Program-made: the position numbers and the translations under genes
The notes under the pieces: generated by a model
Databases searched by the model: none
Seen by the model: the letters and a program-made list of their open reading frames with translations, nothing else
Told to the model about the DNA's origin: nothing
Part shown: in pieces, positions 43,461 to 51,783 of the stretch
Position numbering within the stretch: position 1 is the stretch's first letter
Layout of the letters: each line of letters starts with the position of its first letter
NCBI GenBank assembly: GCA_937995535.1
Contig: CALKJU010000009.1
Coordinates: 1 to 64,000 of the forward strand
Reading direction: 5' to 3'
DNA from: an uncultured Alphaproteobacteria bacterium
GTDB taxonomy: Bacteria > Pseudomonadota > Alphaproteobacteria > Geminicoccales > Geminicoccaceae
DNA length: 64,000 bases

Positions 43461-43642
43461 TCGGCGGGCGATCGCCACCGGTCGAGTGCGACCACAATAC
43501 AAGGGTCGATCCAAAAAATAATCTCTTTGACTTTCTGGGCATCAATGTCAATGATCGCACAATGCAGACGGACCAAAGCCGAAAAATCGAGCAGCATCTT
43601 GTAGAGCGACCTATTCGGCCGACACTTCTGAGGCTAAGTGGC
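43461..43642. other. AT-rich region before a small membrane protein gene
   Basis: This 182-base stretch between the SDR and the small-protein genes is the most AT-rich part of the window (about 43490-43620). An in-frame ORF from 43457 runs through it into the 36-residue protein, but its amino acids look random. It contains a candidate promoter at 43527-43555. Confidence 0.5.
43527..43555 (+). promoter_or_regulatory. Candidate promoter of the small-protein group
   Basis: TTGACT (43527-43532) and AATGAT (43550-43555) are 17 bases apart inside an AT-rich patch. Transcription would start near 43562, about 80 bases before the first small gene. Confidence 0.4.
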
Positions 43643-43753
43643 ATGTCCATGTGGACGTTGCCCGGCCACCCGGCCAAGCCTGCGGTCGTGCTGCTGCTGG
43701 TCGCAGTAGGGCTCGCGTACCTGTTCGGCTTGGCAGGCGTCGGCAGACCGTGA
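43643..43753 (+). CDS. Small single-pass membrane protein (36 residues)
   Basis: From ATG 43643 this is MSMWTLPGHPAKPAVVLLLV and onward, ending in GVGRP. It has a short polar N-terminus, one membrane span of about 20 residues, and a short C-terminus. The ATG at 43649 is another start. Small genes of this kind are poorly annotated; the hydrophobic span with flanking Lys and Arg makes it believable. It lies 45 bases before the next membrane protein gene and probably shares its transcript. No function is known. Confidence 0.45.
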   Translation: MSMWTLPGHPAKPAVVLLLVAVGLAYLFGLAGVGRP

Positions 43754-43798
43754 CGGCGGGCGCTCCCGCCAACCGCACGGACGCAGCGAGGACAGGAC

Positions 43799-44179
43799 AT
43801 GGACCGGAAGCAGAGCCTCGGCGAGCGCTGGGCCGCCTATCGACCGAGCAAGGGATCCCTCGTCTGGTCGTGCGCCGCGGGTGCGATCGCGGCGATCGCG
43901 GTCGGGTTCGCCTGGGGTGGCTGGGTCACCGGCGGTGCGGCGACGAAAATGGCCGAGGCGGCGGCCGTGAGCGCGCGCTCGACCCTGGTCGCGGCGATCT
44001 GCGTCGACCGCTTCCGGGCTTCCCCGGACGCCTCGGCGCAGCTCGTCACGCTCAAGGGGTTGCAGAGCTGGGACCGCAGCTCCTTCATCGAGAAAGGCGG
44101 CTGGGCGTTGATGCCCGACCAGCCCCAGCCGAGCAAGGTCGAGGCCAAGCTGTGCGCCGATCAGCTTGCGGCTCTGTGA
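43799..44179 (+). CDS. Membrane-anchored protein, unknown function
   Basis: This 126-residue protein has a cytoplasmic N-terminus rich in charged residues (MDRKQSLGERWAAYRPSK), one membrane span (LVWSCAAGAIAAIAVGFAW) followed by GGWVTGGAA, and a periplasmic helical domain with two cysteines (AAICVDRF and KLCADQL). I have seen similar proteins in many Rhizobiales and Rhodospirillales genomes, always hypothetical. GAGGACAGG precedes the ATG. It is the middle gene of three small genes. Confidence 0.65.
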   Translation: MDRKQSLGERWAAYRPSKGSLVWSCAAGAIAAIAVGFAWGGWVTGGAATKMAEAAAVSARSTLVAAICVDRFRASPDASAQLVTLKGLQSWDRSSFIEKGGWALMPDQPQPSKVEAKLCADQLAAL

Positions 44180-44224
44180 GCTTCCCCTCGCACCCGAGGC
44201 GCCCAGACAGGCACCCGGCCCCTG

Positions 44225-44596
44225 ATGGCTGAGGAGGAGCGGGGCGACGCCGAGCCGGCGACGACAGCTACTGCCGAGGCCACCGCGCCACCGGTACGGC
44301 TGGACGACCGCCGCGGCATGAACGCACAGAAGGCGACGGAGATCCGCCGTCGGACGCGCGCAGTGGCCCGCGACCAGACGGCACTCCGCCGCCGGCAGGC
44401 CGAGCTCGAGTCGTTCCTCCTCGCTGCACCCTCGGTCGGCTGGCCGGACGTGGCCGAGAAGGCGAGCTATCTGATTCGCCTGCTCGCCGCGACGGAGGCC
44501 GGTCGCGATCCGCGCCGGCGGAAGATCATCGCCAGCGTCCTCGCCGATCTGCGGCGCCTTTCCGGGGCGCCGGAGCCCGCCAACGATCCGAGTTGA
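44225..44596 (+). CDS. Small charged helical protein, unknown function
   Basis: This 123-residue protein is soluble and helical. It has an acidic, Ala/Thr-rich N-terminus (about residues 1-25), then a strongly basic helix containing KATEIRRRTRAVARDQTALR and RRRQAELESFL, and then VGWPDVAEKASYLIRLL with ASVLADLRRLSG. No family is recognised, though similar short proteins occur in alphaproteobacteria. GAGGAG lies at the start of the coding region, not before it. It converges on mltG with four bases between stops. Confidence 0.6.
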   Translation: MAEEERGDAEPATTATAEATAPPVRLDDRRGMNAQKATEIRRRTRAVARDQTALRRRQAELESFLLAAPSVGWPDVAEKASYLIRLLAATEAGRDPRRRKIIASVLADLRRLSGAPEPANDPS

Positions 44597-44600
44597 GGGC

Positions 44601-45593
44601 TCAGCCGCCGGCGTCGCGCACCGCGCGCCAGCGCGCCACGTTACGGTTGTGCTCGGCCAAGGTCCGCGCGAAGGCGTGCCCGCCGGTGCCGTCGGCGACG
44701 AAATAGAGATAGTCGACGTCGGCCGGGCGGACCGCGGCCTCGAGGGCACCACGGCCAGGATTGGCGATCGGGCCCGGCGGCAGGCCGGGATTGCGATAGG
44801 TGTTGTAGGGGTGATCGACCTCAAGATCGCGCCGGGTCAAGGCGCGTCCGAGCGGCCCTTCGCCCTCGGTCAAGGCATAGATGACCGTCGGATCGGTCTG
44901 TAGCGGCATGCCCTTGCGCAGGCGGTTGACGAACACCGCCGCGACCAGCGGATACTCCTCCGCCAGTGCCGTTTCCTTCTCGATGATCGAGGCGAGGATC
45001 AATGCCTCCTCGGGCGACGTCAGCGGCAGGTCGGGCTGGCGGTTGGCCCAGGCCCGGTCAAGCGCGGCGCTCATGTCCGCCCGCATGCGCGCGACGAGGC
45101 GCGCGCGCGGCTCGTCGCGCGGCACGAGATAGGTCTCGGGCAGGAGGCTGCCCTCCGGGGGCAGTGGCGGCAACGGCCCGGACAACACGGGGCTCTCGGC
45201 GAGAAGCGTGAACACCTCGGTCACGGTCAGTCCTTCCGCGACCGTCACCGGATGCAGCACGACCGTGCCCTGCTCGAGGAGCCGCAGGACCTCGTCCGGC
45301 GTCATCCCGGGTCTGAAGGCGTACTCGCCCGCCTTCAGCGCCCGGTCGCGTCCGGCGATCCGCGCGGCGAGGACCAGCCGCCGCGGCCGGTCGATGACGC
45401 CTGCCTCGGCGAGTTGTTCGGCGATGCCGCCAAGCCCGATGCCGCGCGGCAGCGCGACGGTCACCGGGGCTTCGAGTGGGCCGGGGGCGTGGAGCCAGCG
45501 GTCGAGGGCCACCCAGGCGATCGCCAAGGCGCCGCCCCCGCCGACCAGTCCGGCGACGAGCATCGCCAGCCCGATGCGGATGAGCCGCCGCAC
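44601..45593 (-). CDS. mltG: Endolytic murein transglycosylase MltG
   Basis: This 330-residue inner-membrane protein cleaves nascent glycan strands and limits their length. It has one N-terminal membrane span (LAMLVAGLVGGGGALAIAWV). The YceG domain follows, with the catalytic glutamate in LILASIIEKETALAEEYPLV and the conserved VAAVFVNRLRKGMPLQTDPT. NPGRGALEAAVRPADVDYLY completes it. In alphaproteobacteria it commonly follows fabF, as here, with a gap of only 10 bases. Confidence 0.95.
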   Translation of the reverse strand: MRRLIRIGLAMLVAGLVGGGGALAIAWVALDRWLHAPGPLEAPVTVALPRGIGLGGIAEQLAEAGVIDRPRRLVLAARIAGRDRALKAGEYAFRPGMTPDEVLRLLEQGTVVLHPVTVAEGLTVTEVFTLLAESPVLSGPLPPLPPEGSLLPETYLVPRDEPRARLVARMRADMSAALDRAWANRQPDLPLTSPEEALILASIIEKETALAEEYPLVAAVFVNRLRKGMPLQTDPTVIYALTEGEGPLGRALTRRDLEVDHPYNTYRNPGLPPGPIANPGRGALEAAVRPADVDYLYFVADGTGGHAFARTLAEHNRNVARWRAVRDAGG

Positions 45594-45603
45594 GCGATCC
45601 GGC

Positions 45604-46887
45604 TCAGGCCGGGTCGACGGCGGCGAGGATCAGCGAGGCGTTGGTGCCGCCGAAGCCGAACGAGTTGGACAGGGCGGCGCGCACGCGGCGGCGGCGGGCC
45701 TCGTGCGGCACGAGATCGATCCCGACGCAGCTCTCCTCGGGATTGTCGAGGTTGAGCGTCGGCGGGACGATCTGATCACGGATCGCGAGGATCGAGAAGA
45801 TCGCCTCCACCGCGCCGGCGGCGCCGAGCAGGTGGCCGATCGCCGACTTGGTCGACGACATCGACAGATCGGCCGCAGCCTCGCCGAACAGGCGCTTGAC
45901 CGCGGCGAACTCGAGCTCGTCGCCGGCCGGGGTGCTGGTGCCGTGCGCATTCACGTAGTCGATGTCGGCCGGCGTCAGGCCGGCGCTGCGCAGCGCATTG
46001 CGCATCGAGCGGAAGGCGCCCTCGTGCTCAGGCGCCGGCGCCGTCACGTGGTGCGCGTCGCCGGACAGGCCGTAGCCCTTGACCTCGGCGTAGATCCTGG
46101 CGCCGCGGCGGCGGGCATGCTCGAGCTCCTCAAGGACGACGATGCCGGCGCCCTCGCCCATGACGAACCCGTCACGGTCGCGGTCCCAGGGGCGCGACGC
46201 CCGCTCGGGCGTCTCGTTGAAGCCCGTGGAGAGCGCCCGGCAGGCGGCGAAGCCGGCGATCCCCAGCCGGCAGAGCGCGGCCTCGGCGCCGCCGGCGACC
46301 ATCATGTCGGCATCGTCGAGCGCGATCATCCGCGCCGCATCGCCGATCGCGTGGGCCCCGGTCGAGCAGGCGGTGACGACGCTGTGGTTGGGGCCCTTGA
46401 GGCCGAAGCGGATCGAGACCTGCCCGCTGGCGAGGTTGATCAGGCAGGCCGGGATGAAGAACGGGCTGACCCGGCGCGGGCCGCTCTTTTCCAGGATCAG
46501 CGCCGTGTCAGCGATGGTGGCGAGGCCGCCGATGCCGGAGCCGATCAGCACCCCGAAGCGCTCGCGCTCGGCGGCTGTCGCCGTCTCGTGGCGCCAGCCG
46601 GCATCCTTCAGCGCCTGGGTCGCCGCCGCGATGGCGAGGATGATGAACTCGTCGTTCTTGCGGACGTCCTTGGCCTCGACATAGTCGGTCGCGCGGAACC
46701 CGTGCTCCGCATCGTCGCGGGGGATCTGCGCGCCGATCCGCGCCGGGAGGTCGGAGACGTCGAAGCGCTCGATCGGCGCGATGCCCGAGCGCCCGGCGAT
46801 CAGCCGCCGCCACGAGGTCTCGACACCGTCGCCCAGCGGGGTGACGAGGCCGAGGCCGGTGACGACGACCCGACGCGGCGCGCCCAT
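45604..46887 (-). CDS. fabF: Beta-ketoacyl-ACP synthase II
   Basis: This 427-residue enzyme condenses malonyl-ACP with acyl-ACP in fatty acid elongation. The nucleophile is Cys174 in VTACSTGAHAIGD. The two histidines lie in VNAHGTSTPAGD and SAIGHLLGAAGAVEA. The N-terminal VVVTGLGLVTPLGDGVETSW is standard. It follows acpP and precedes mltG in the same operon. Confidence 0.97.
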   Translation of the reverse strand: MGAPRRVVVTGLGLVTPLGDGVETSWRRLIAGRSGIAPIERFDVSDLPARIGAQIPRDDAEHGFRATDYVEAKDVRKNDEFIILAIAAATQALKDAGWRHETATAAERERFGVLIGSGIGGLATIADTALILEKSGPRRVSPFFIPACLINLASGQVSIRFGLKGPNHSVVTACSTGAHAIGDAARMIALDDADMMVAGGAEAALCRLGIAGFAACRALSTGFNETPERASRPWDRDRDGFVMGEGAGIVVLEELEHARRRGARIYAEVKGYGLSGDAHHVTAPAPEHEGAFRSMRNALRSAGLTPADIDYVNAHGTSTPAGDELEFAAVKRLFGEAAADLSMSSTKSAIGHLLGAAGAVEAIFSILAIRDQIVPPTLNLDNPEESCVGIDLVPHEARRRRVRAALSNSFGFGGTNASLILAAVDPA

Positions 46888-46904
46888 GGGACCGCTCCGC
46901 CGGC

Positions 46905-47138
46905 TCAGCTGTGCTCCTGGATGTAAGCGATCGCGTCCTTGACGGTGAGGATCTTCTCGGCGGCGTCGTCGGGGATCTCGACGCCGAACTCCTCCTCGAA
47001 GGCCATCACCAGCTCGACCGTGTCGAGGCTGTCCGCGCCGAGGTCGTCGACGAAGCTCGCGGACTCGTTGACCTTCGACTCGTCGACGCCGAGATGCTCG
47101 ACGACGATCTTCTTCACGCGCTCGGCGATATCGCTCAT
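46905..47138 (-). CDS. acpP: Acyl carrier protein
   Basis: This 77-residue acidic protein carries fatty acyl chains on 4'-phosphopantetheine attached to Ser37 in [20 protein letters not shown]. Sequence and length are those of the housekeeping ACP. It lies between fabG and fabF, and separate regulation is possible because 164 bases with a hairpin separate it from fabG. Confidence 0.98.
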   Translation of the reverse strand: MSDIAERVKKIVVEHLGVDESKVNESASFVDDLGADSLDTVELVMAFEEEFGVEIPDDAAEKILTVKDAIAYIQEHS

Positions 47139-47237
47139 CTTGCTCGAACTCCGCCCGGACTAGGCTGGGATGGGGAGGCTCCGCCGGCTCGCTTCGGATC
47201 CGATACGCCAGGACCGCAGCGCGATCCCGCCGCCCGG

Positions 47238-47290
47238 CAGCCGGCCGGCTGTTTACACGATGGCCCTGGCCTTGGAAAGGCGAAGGCCAG
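47238..47290 (-). terminator. Hairpins between fabG and acpP
   Basis: On the minus strand, 13 bases after the fabG stop, an 8-bp perfect stem CTGGCCTT/AAGGCCAG (47266-47273 with 47283-47290) has a 9-base loop. Further on lies the 14-bp perfect palindrome CAGCCGGCCGGCTG (47238-47251). With GTTTAC between them, they may attenuate transcription, so that acpP, needed in large amounts, is driven mostly by its own promoter. Confidence 0.4.
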
Positions 47291-47302
47291 CAACGGCACC
47301 GC

Positions 47303-48037
47303 TCAGATCATCGCCATGCCGCCGTTGACGTGGAGGGTCTGGCCGGTGACGTAGGCGGCCTCGTCGCTGGCGAGGTAGACTACTGCGGCAGCGACGTCGG
47401 TCGAGGTGCCCAGCCTTGCCGCCGGGATGCGGCCGACCAGCGCCTCGCGCTGCCGCTCGTCCAGGGCCCGGGTCATCGCCGTGTCGATGAAGCCGGGTGC
47501 CACGCAGTTCACGGTGATCCCGCGGCTGCCGACCTCGGCCGCGAGGGCCTTCGTCATCCCGATCATCCCGGCTTTGGCCGCGGCATAGTTGACCTGGCCG
47601 GGGTTGCCCGTGACGCCGACGATCGAGGTGATGCCGACGATGCGGCCGTGGCGGCGCTTCATCATGCCGCGGAGCGCTGCACGGGCGAGCCGGAAGGCCG
47701 CGGTGAGGTTGGTGTCGAGCACCACCTGCCAGTCCTCGTCCTTCATCCGCAGCGCCAGCCCGTCGCGGGTGATGCCCGCATTGTTGACCAGGATGTCGAT
47801 CCCGCCGGCGGCCTCGCCGGCGGCGATCAACGCGTCGCAGGCGGCGGCGTCGGCGAGGTCGCCGGCCTGCACCGTCACCCGCTCGTGCAGCTCCGCGGCC
47901 AGCGCCTGCAGCGCGTCGGCGCGCCGCCCGGCGAGGAGGACGGAGGCCCCCTGCGCGTGCAGTGCCCGGGCGATGGCCCCGCCGATCCCGCCGCTGGCGC
48001 CGGTGACGAGGGCGGTCCGCCCGGTCAGGTCGAACAT
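47303..48037 (-). CDS. fabG: 3-oxoacyl-ACP reductase
   Basis: This 244-residue SDR reduces 3-oxoacyl-ACP with NADPH. VTGASGGIGGAIARAL is the cofactor loop, LLAGRRADALQAL carries the arginines for NADPH, NNAGITRDGLALRMKDEDW is the FabG hallmark, and NYAAAKAGMIGMTKALA has the catalytic YxxxK. YVTGQTLHVNGGMAMI ends the protein. It lies between fabD and acpP. Confidence 0.97.
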   Translation of the reverse strand: MFDLTGRTALVTGASGGIGGAIARALHAQGASVLLAGRRADALQALAAELHERVTVQAGDLADAAACDALIAAGEAAGGIDILVNNAGITRDGLALRMKDEDWQVVLDTNLTAAFRLARAALRGMMKRRHGRIVGITSIVGVTGNPGQVNYAAAKAGMIGMTKALAAEVGSRGITVNCVAPGFIDTAMTRALDERQREALVGRIPAARLGTSTDVAAAVVYLASDEAAYVTGQTLHVNGGMAMI

Positions 48038-48058
48038 CCCGGATCTCCGCTGCGCCGC

Positions 48059-49003
48059 TCAGCCGAGGCTGGCGGCGAGGGCCGCGACGTCCTCGGGCCC
48101 CTGGACGTTGACCAGGCTCACTCCGGGCAGGTCGCGCCGTGCCAGCCCGGTCAGCACCTTGCCCTGGCCGAGCTCGATCAGCCGGGTCACGCCCAGCTCG
48201 CGCATCGTCGCCATGCTCTCACGCCAACGGACCCGCGCGGTGACCTGCTCGCGCAGCAGGCCAGGGAGGGCCGCGGCCTCACGGACCGGCGCGGCGGTGA
48301 CATTGGCGATCAGGGGCACGCGCGGCGCCTGGAACGCGGTGCGCGCCAGCGCCGCCCCCAGCTCCGCCGCGGCCGGGGCCATCAGCTCGCAGTGGAACGG
48401 CGCGCTCACCTGCAGCAGCAGAGAGCGCTTGGCGCCGGCGGCCTTGGCGAGCTCGACGGCACGCGTGACGGCCGCCACATCGCCGCTCAGCACCGCCTGC
48501 CCCTCGCCATTGTCGTTGGCCAGCGCGCAGACGCCGTCGCCGGCGGCCTGCGCCGCGAGCGTCTCGACGGCCGGCACGTCGAGGCCGAGCACGGCCGCCA
48601 TCGCGCCGGCGCCGACCGGCACAGCGGCCTGCATCGCCCGCCCGCGCAGACGGAGCAGCCGCGCGGCGTCGGCCAGATCGAGCGCGCCCGCGGCGACCAG
48701 CGCCGAGTACTCGCCGAGCGAATGCCCGGCCACGAAGTCGACGAGCGCGGTCAGCGGGCGGCCGCTGGCCGCCTCAAGCGCGCGCACCGCGGCGAGCGAG
48801 GTCGCCATCAGCGCCGGCTGGGCGTTCTCGGTCAGGGTCAGGACCTCGGCCGGCCCGGTGAAGACCAGACGCGAGAGGGGCTCGCCGAGCGCCTCGTCGA
48901 CGATCGCGAAGACCTCGCGCGCGGCCGGGAAGGCCTCGGCCAGGGCGCGGCCCATGCCGACGCTCTGCGCGCCCTGCCCGGGAAAGACGGCGACGGTGGA
49001 CAT
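48059..49003 (-). CDS. fabD: Malonyl-CoA:ACP transacylase
   Basis: This 314-residue enzyme loads malonyl groups onto ACP. FPGQGAQSVGMG at residues 7-18 and the nucleophile Ser95 in VAGHSLGEYSALVAAG are standard, with the catalytic histidine in LLQVSAPFHCELM. It is the first gene of the fabD-fabG-acpP-fabF-mltG series and divergent from rpsF. Confidence 0.97.
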   Translation of the reverse strand: MSTVAVFPGQGAQSVGMGRALAEAFPAAREVFAIVDEALGEPLSRLVFTGPAEVLTLTENAQPALMATSLAAVRALEAASGRPLTALVDFVAGHSLGEYSALVAAGALDLADAARLLRLRGRAMQAAVPVGAGAMAAVLGLDVPAVETLAAQAAGDGVCALANDNGEGQAVLSGDVAAVTRAVELAKAAGAKRSLLLQVSAPFHCELMAPAAAELGAALARTAFQAPRVPLIANVTAAPVREAAALPGLLREQVTARVRWRESMATMRELGVTRLIELGQGKVLTGLARRDLPGVSLVNVQGPEDVAALAASLG

Positions 49004-49088
49004 CGAGGTCGAGGCTGCCCGCGGATCCGATGGCCGGCGAGGAAGTGGCGGCGCGTGTCAGCCAGGCGGCCGCTTCTGTCAAGCGGCC

Positions 49089-49117
49089 TTGCGGTGCGCC
49101 CCGGCCACGGCTATAGG
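49089..49117 (+). promoter_or_regulatory. Candidate promoter of the rpsF operon
   Basis: TTGCGG (49089-49094) and TATAGG (49112-49117) are separated by 17 bases. Transcription would start near 49124, giving a leader of about 120 bases before rpsF with the hairpin at 49132-49159 close to its 5' end. Confidence 0.5.
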
Positions 49118-49131
49118 CGCGCCTCGTTCCG

Positions 49132-49159
49132 GGACGCACCCGTCGGGGGCGACCCGTCC
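49132..49159 (+). promoter_or_regulatory. Candidate S6:S18-binding leader hairpin
   Basis: GGACG (49132-49136) pairs with CGTCC (49155-49159), and GTCG (49142-49145) pairs with CGAC (49150-49153) around a GGGG loop. Between the stems are CACCC on the 5' side and one C on the 3' side. In many bacteria the S6:S18 complex represses rpsF through a leader hairpin with an asymmetric bulge containing a CCG; the layout here is like that but the bulge is not an exact match. Confidence 0.35.
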
Positions 49160-49244
49160 AGCGGATAACGGGACCGGAGAGCGGCGGCGTCAGCCGGCGG
49201 CTCCGGGTTTCTTTGCCCGCATGCCAATGGAGAGCCACGTCGAG

Positions 49245-49616
49245 ATGACGCTCTACGAGCACACCGTGATCGCCCGACCCGACCTGTCGGCGCAGCAGGC
49301 GCAGGCGCTGGCCGACAGCTTCACCGAGGTCGTCAAGGCACAGGGCGGCGAGGTCAGCAAGGTCGAGTACTGGGGCCTGCGCAACCTCGCCTACCGCATC
49401 AAGAAGAACCGCAAGGGCCATTACCTGCACCTCAACATCAAGGCCGAGCCGGCGGCGATCGCCGAGCTCGAGCGCACGCAACGGATCCACGAGGACGTGC
49501 TGCGCTATCTCACGGTCAAGGTCGACACGTTCGACGAGGGGCCGTCGCAGGTGATGCAGGCCAAGGCGAGCCGCGACGAGCGCGGCCGCCGCGACCGCTT
49601 CGACATCCGAGGTTGA
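49245..49616 (+). CDS. rpsF: 30S ribosomal protein S6
   Basis: This 123-residue protein begins [20 protein letters not shown] and includes [19 protein letters not shown], the S6 signature. It binds S18 and 16S rRNA in the platform of the small subunit. ATG 49245 matches the family start; ATG codons at 49221 and 49227 would add six to eight residues. The C-terminal tail is basic. It is the first gene of rpsF-rpsR-rplI. Confidence 0.97.
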   Translation: MTLYEHTVIARPDLSAQQAQALADSFTEVVKAQGGEVSKVEYWGLRNLAYRIKKNRKGHYLHLNIKAEPAAIAELERTQRIHEDVLRYLTVKVDTFDEGPSQVMQAKASRDERGRRDRFDIRG

Positions 49617-49621
49617 GGACC

Positions 49622-49936
49622 ATGAGCATCGACAGCGACATTCCGGCCCCGGGCGGCGACGAGGACCGCGGCGAGCGCCGGCCGCGCATGGCCGAGCCGC
49701 CCAACATCACCATCCGCCGGCCCTTCTTCCGGCGGCGCAAGAGCAGCCCGTTCGCCCACGCCGATGCGCCGAAGATCGACTACAAGGACGTCAAGCTCCT
49801 GCAGCGCTTCGTCTCCGAGCGGGGCAAGATCGTGCCGCGGCGGATTACCGCTGTGACCGCCAAGGAGCAGCGTGCCCTGGCGACCGCGATCAAGCGCGCC
49901 CGCGAACTGGCGCTCTTGCCCTACGTCGCCGGCTGA
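49622..49936 (+). CDS. rpsR: 30S ribosomal protein S18
   Basis: This 104-residue basic protein includes [31 protein letters not shown] and [20 protein letters not shown], the S18 core. An extended N-terminus of about 25 residues (acidic, then [10 protein letters not shown]) is longer than in E. coli, common in this class. GAGG lies six bases after the rpsF stop region, before the ATG. Confidence 0.97.
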   Translation: MSIDSDIPAPGGDEDRGERRPRMAEPPNITIRRPFFRRRKSSPFAHADAPKIDYKDVKLLQRFVSERGKIVPRRITAVTAKEQRALATAIKRARELALLPYVAG

Positions 49937-49946
49937 GGACAGGTCC

Positions 49947-50477
49947 ATGCAGGTCATCCTCCTCGAGCGTGTCCCGAAGCTCGGCCAGATGGGCGAGATC
50001 GTCACCGTGCGCGACGGATACGCGCGGAACTTCCTGATCCCCCAGCGCAAGGCCATGCGTGCGACGGATCAGGCGAAGAAGGACTTCGAGCGCCGCCGGG
50101 TGCAGCTCGAGGCCCGCAACCTCGAGCTCAAGCAGGAAGCGCAGAAGGTTGCGGCGCGGATCGACGGCGAGAGCGTCACGATCCTGCGTCAGGCCGGCGA
50201 GAGCCAGCAGCTCTACGGCTCGGTCAATGCGCGCGACATCGCCGAGGCGTTCAGCGCCGCCGGCATCGCCCTCGACCGCAAGCAGATCGTGATGGACGCG
50301 CCGCTCAAGACGCTGGGCATCCACGAGATCACCGTGGCCCTGCACCCCGAGGTCGAGGTCAAGCTCCGCGTCAACGTCGCCCGCTCCACCGAAGAGGCCG
50401 ACATCCAGGCCGGCAAGACCATGCCTCTCCTGGAAGAGGAGCTGGGCCTCGAGGTGGAAGAGCCGGAGCGCGGCTGA
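49947..50477 (+). CDS. rplI: 50S ribosomal protein L9
   Basis: This 176-residue protein begins MQVILLERVPKLGQMGEIVT, the N-terminal RNA-binding domain, followed by GYARNFLIPQRKAMRAT, a long connecting helix (about residues 40-75) and the C-terminal domain with LYGSVNARDIAEAF and KTLGIHEITVALHPEV. A 25-residue acidic tail is present. A strong hairpin overlaps its stop codon. Confidence 0.97.
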   Translation: MQVILLERVPKLGQMGEIVTVRDGYARNFLIPQRKAMRATDQAKKDFERRRVQLEARNLELKQEAQKVAARIDGESVTILRQAGESQQLYGSVNARDIAEAFSAAGIALDRKQIVMDAPLKTLGIHEITVALHPEVEVKLRVNVARSTEEADIQAGKTMPLLEEELGLEVEEPERG

Positions 50478-50515
50478 TCGCGCGGCGTCGCCCCGCGCGA
50501 TCGCCGCGGGGCGAT
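50476..50515 (+). terminator. Terminator of the rpsF-rpsR-rplI operon
   Basis: A 10-bp perfect stem GATCGCGCGG (50476-50485) with CCGCGCGATC (50493-50502) encloses a 7-base loop and begins inside the rplI stop codon. An overlapping second hairpin, ATCGCC/GGCGAT (50500-50505 with 50510-50515), follows. There is no T tract. Confidence 0.6.
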
Positions 50516-50628
50516 GCATCCCCCCGATGCTGCGCTGCCACAAAGAGACTGTGACAACACCGCCGGCGGGCGGCTATGGTCGTTGCGCCGAGACGGCGAG
50601 CAAGGGCTCGATGGGGGACAGAGATCGT

Positions 50629-51252
50629 ATGACCGCGCGCAAGCCCGCCGAGGCACCCGCTGCCGAGCCCGACGCCAAGGTCGCCGTCGTCAAGAAGTAC
50701 GCCAACCGGCGGCTCTACAACACCGCGACCAGCAGCTACGTGACGCTCGACGAACTGTCGCGCATGGTCCGCGACGGCGAGGACTTCGTCGTCTACGACG
50801 CAAAGACCGGCGAGGACATCACACGCTCGGTGCTGACGCAGATCATTCTCGAGGAAGACGGCAAGGGCCGCAACCTCCTGCCGATCGGCTTCCTGCGCCA
50901 GGTCATCGGTTTCTATGACGACCAGCTACGCGCCTTCCTGCCGCGCTACCTCGAGCTGAGCATGGAGAACTTCGCCCGCCACCAGGACCAGATCCGGACC
51001 TACGTCCAGGACACGTTCGGGCGATTCTTCCCCTACACGCCGTTCGAGGAGATGGCGCGACAGAACCTCGCCCTGTTCAACCGCGCGGCCAGCATGTTCA
51101 GCCCGTTCCAGGCCGGCGAGAGCAAGGATCGCGGCGGCGAGGCGCGCAGCGACGCGGCCAGCGAGGAGGTCGAACAGCTCCGCCAGAAGGTCGAGCACCT
51201 GCAGCGGCAGCTCGACGCGCTCAGGGCGATGCAGCGCGAGCCGCAGGGCTGA
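50629..51252 (+). CDS. phaR: Polyhydroxyalkanoate synthesis repressor PhaR
   Basis: This protein of about 207 residues has the PHB accumulation regulator domain with VVKKYANRRLYNTATSSYVT, MVRDGEDFVVYDAKTGEDIT and LTQIILEEDGKG (about residues 20-80). A helical region follows, ending in a coiled coil (EEVEQLRQKVEHLQRQLDAL). PhaR represses phasin and PHA genes and is released on binding PHA granules, so the organism probably stores polyhydroxyalkanoate. ATG 50629 follows GGGGGAC; ATG 50611 is an alternative. No phaC or phasin gene is adjacent. Confidence 0.92.
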   Translation: MTARKPAEAPAAEPDAKVAVVKKYANRRLYNTATSSYVTLDELSRMVRDGEDFVVYDAKTGEDITRSVLTQIILEEDGKGRNLLPIGFLRQVIGFYDDQLRAFLPRYLELSMENFARHQDQIRTYVQDTFGRFFPYTPFEEMARQNLALFNRAASMFSPFQAGESKDRGGEARSDAASEEVEQLRQKVEHLQRQLDALRAMQREPQG

Positions 51253-51267
51253 GCGGCGACGTGCTGC

Positions 51268-51720
51268 TCAGATGTGGTAGCTGATCAGGCTGCTCCAGTA
51301 GCGCTCGATGCCGAGCAGGCTCTGGTTGAGGTCGCGGAGCTGCTCGACAGTCACGACCCGCCCGCTCAGCTCGTCCGCATTGCGGGCGTAGAGACGGTCG
51401 ATCTGCGCCGTGAGCTGCAGGCCCTTCTCGGACAGACGCACGCGCATCTGGCGCTTGTCGTGCGGCGAGCGCTCCTGGATCAGATAGCCGTTCTCGACGA
51501 GGTTCTTGACGTTGTACGAGACGTTCGAGCCGAGATAGTAGCCGCGCGCGGTGAGCTCGCCGACGGTCAGCTCCTCCTCACCGATGTTCGACAGGATCAG
51601 GGTCTGGACGTTGTTGATGTCGTGCACGCCCAGCCGGTCGAGCTCGGTCTTGATGACGTCGAGGAAACGGCGATGCAGCCGTTCAATGAGCCGGATCGTG
51701 ATGAGATATTGGTCCTTCAC
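51268..51720 (-). CDS. ldtR: LdtR-like MarR family regulator
   Basis: This 150-residue winged-helix regulator has VHDINNVQTLILSNIGEEEL, then TVGELTARGYYLGSNVSYNV and KNLVENGYLIQERSPHDKRQ, closely following the LdtR pattern. LdtR in Liberibacter and Sinorhizobium activates an L,D-transpeptidase gene and responds to stress or small ligands. No transpeptidase gene is adjacent here. It lies upstream of mmsB on the same strand, 63 bases away, and converges on phaR. Confidence 0.8.
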   Translation of the reverse strand: MKDQYLITIRLIERLHRRFLDVIKTELDRLGVHDINNVQTLILSNIGEEELTVGELTARGYYLGSNVSYNVKNLVENGYLIQERSPHDKRQMRVRLSEKGLQLTAQIDRLYARNADELSGRVVTVEQLRDLNQSLLGIERYWSSLISYHI

Positions 51721-51783
51721 CGCGTCCTCGATCGTCGTCCGGCCGGCGTCAGGATGGCGCGCGGACCTGGAGGCGTTACTGGC

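Noticed and set aside
43457-43642. N-terminal extension of the 36-residue membrane protein
   Set aside because: The in-frame ATG 43457 lies at the end of the SDR gene and the encoded residues cross the AT-rich promoter region; a start at 43643 is more plausible.
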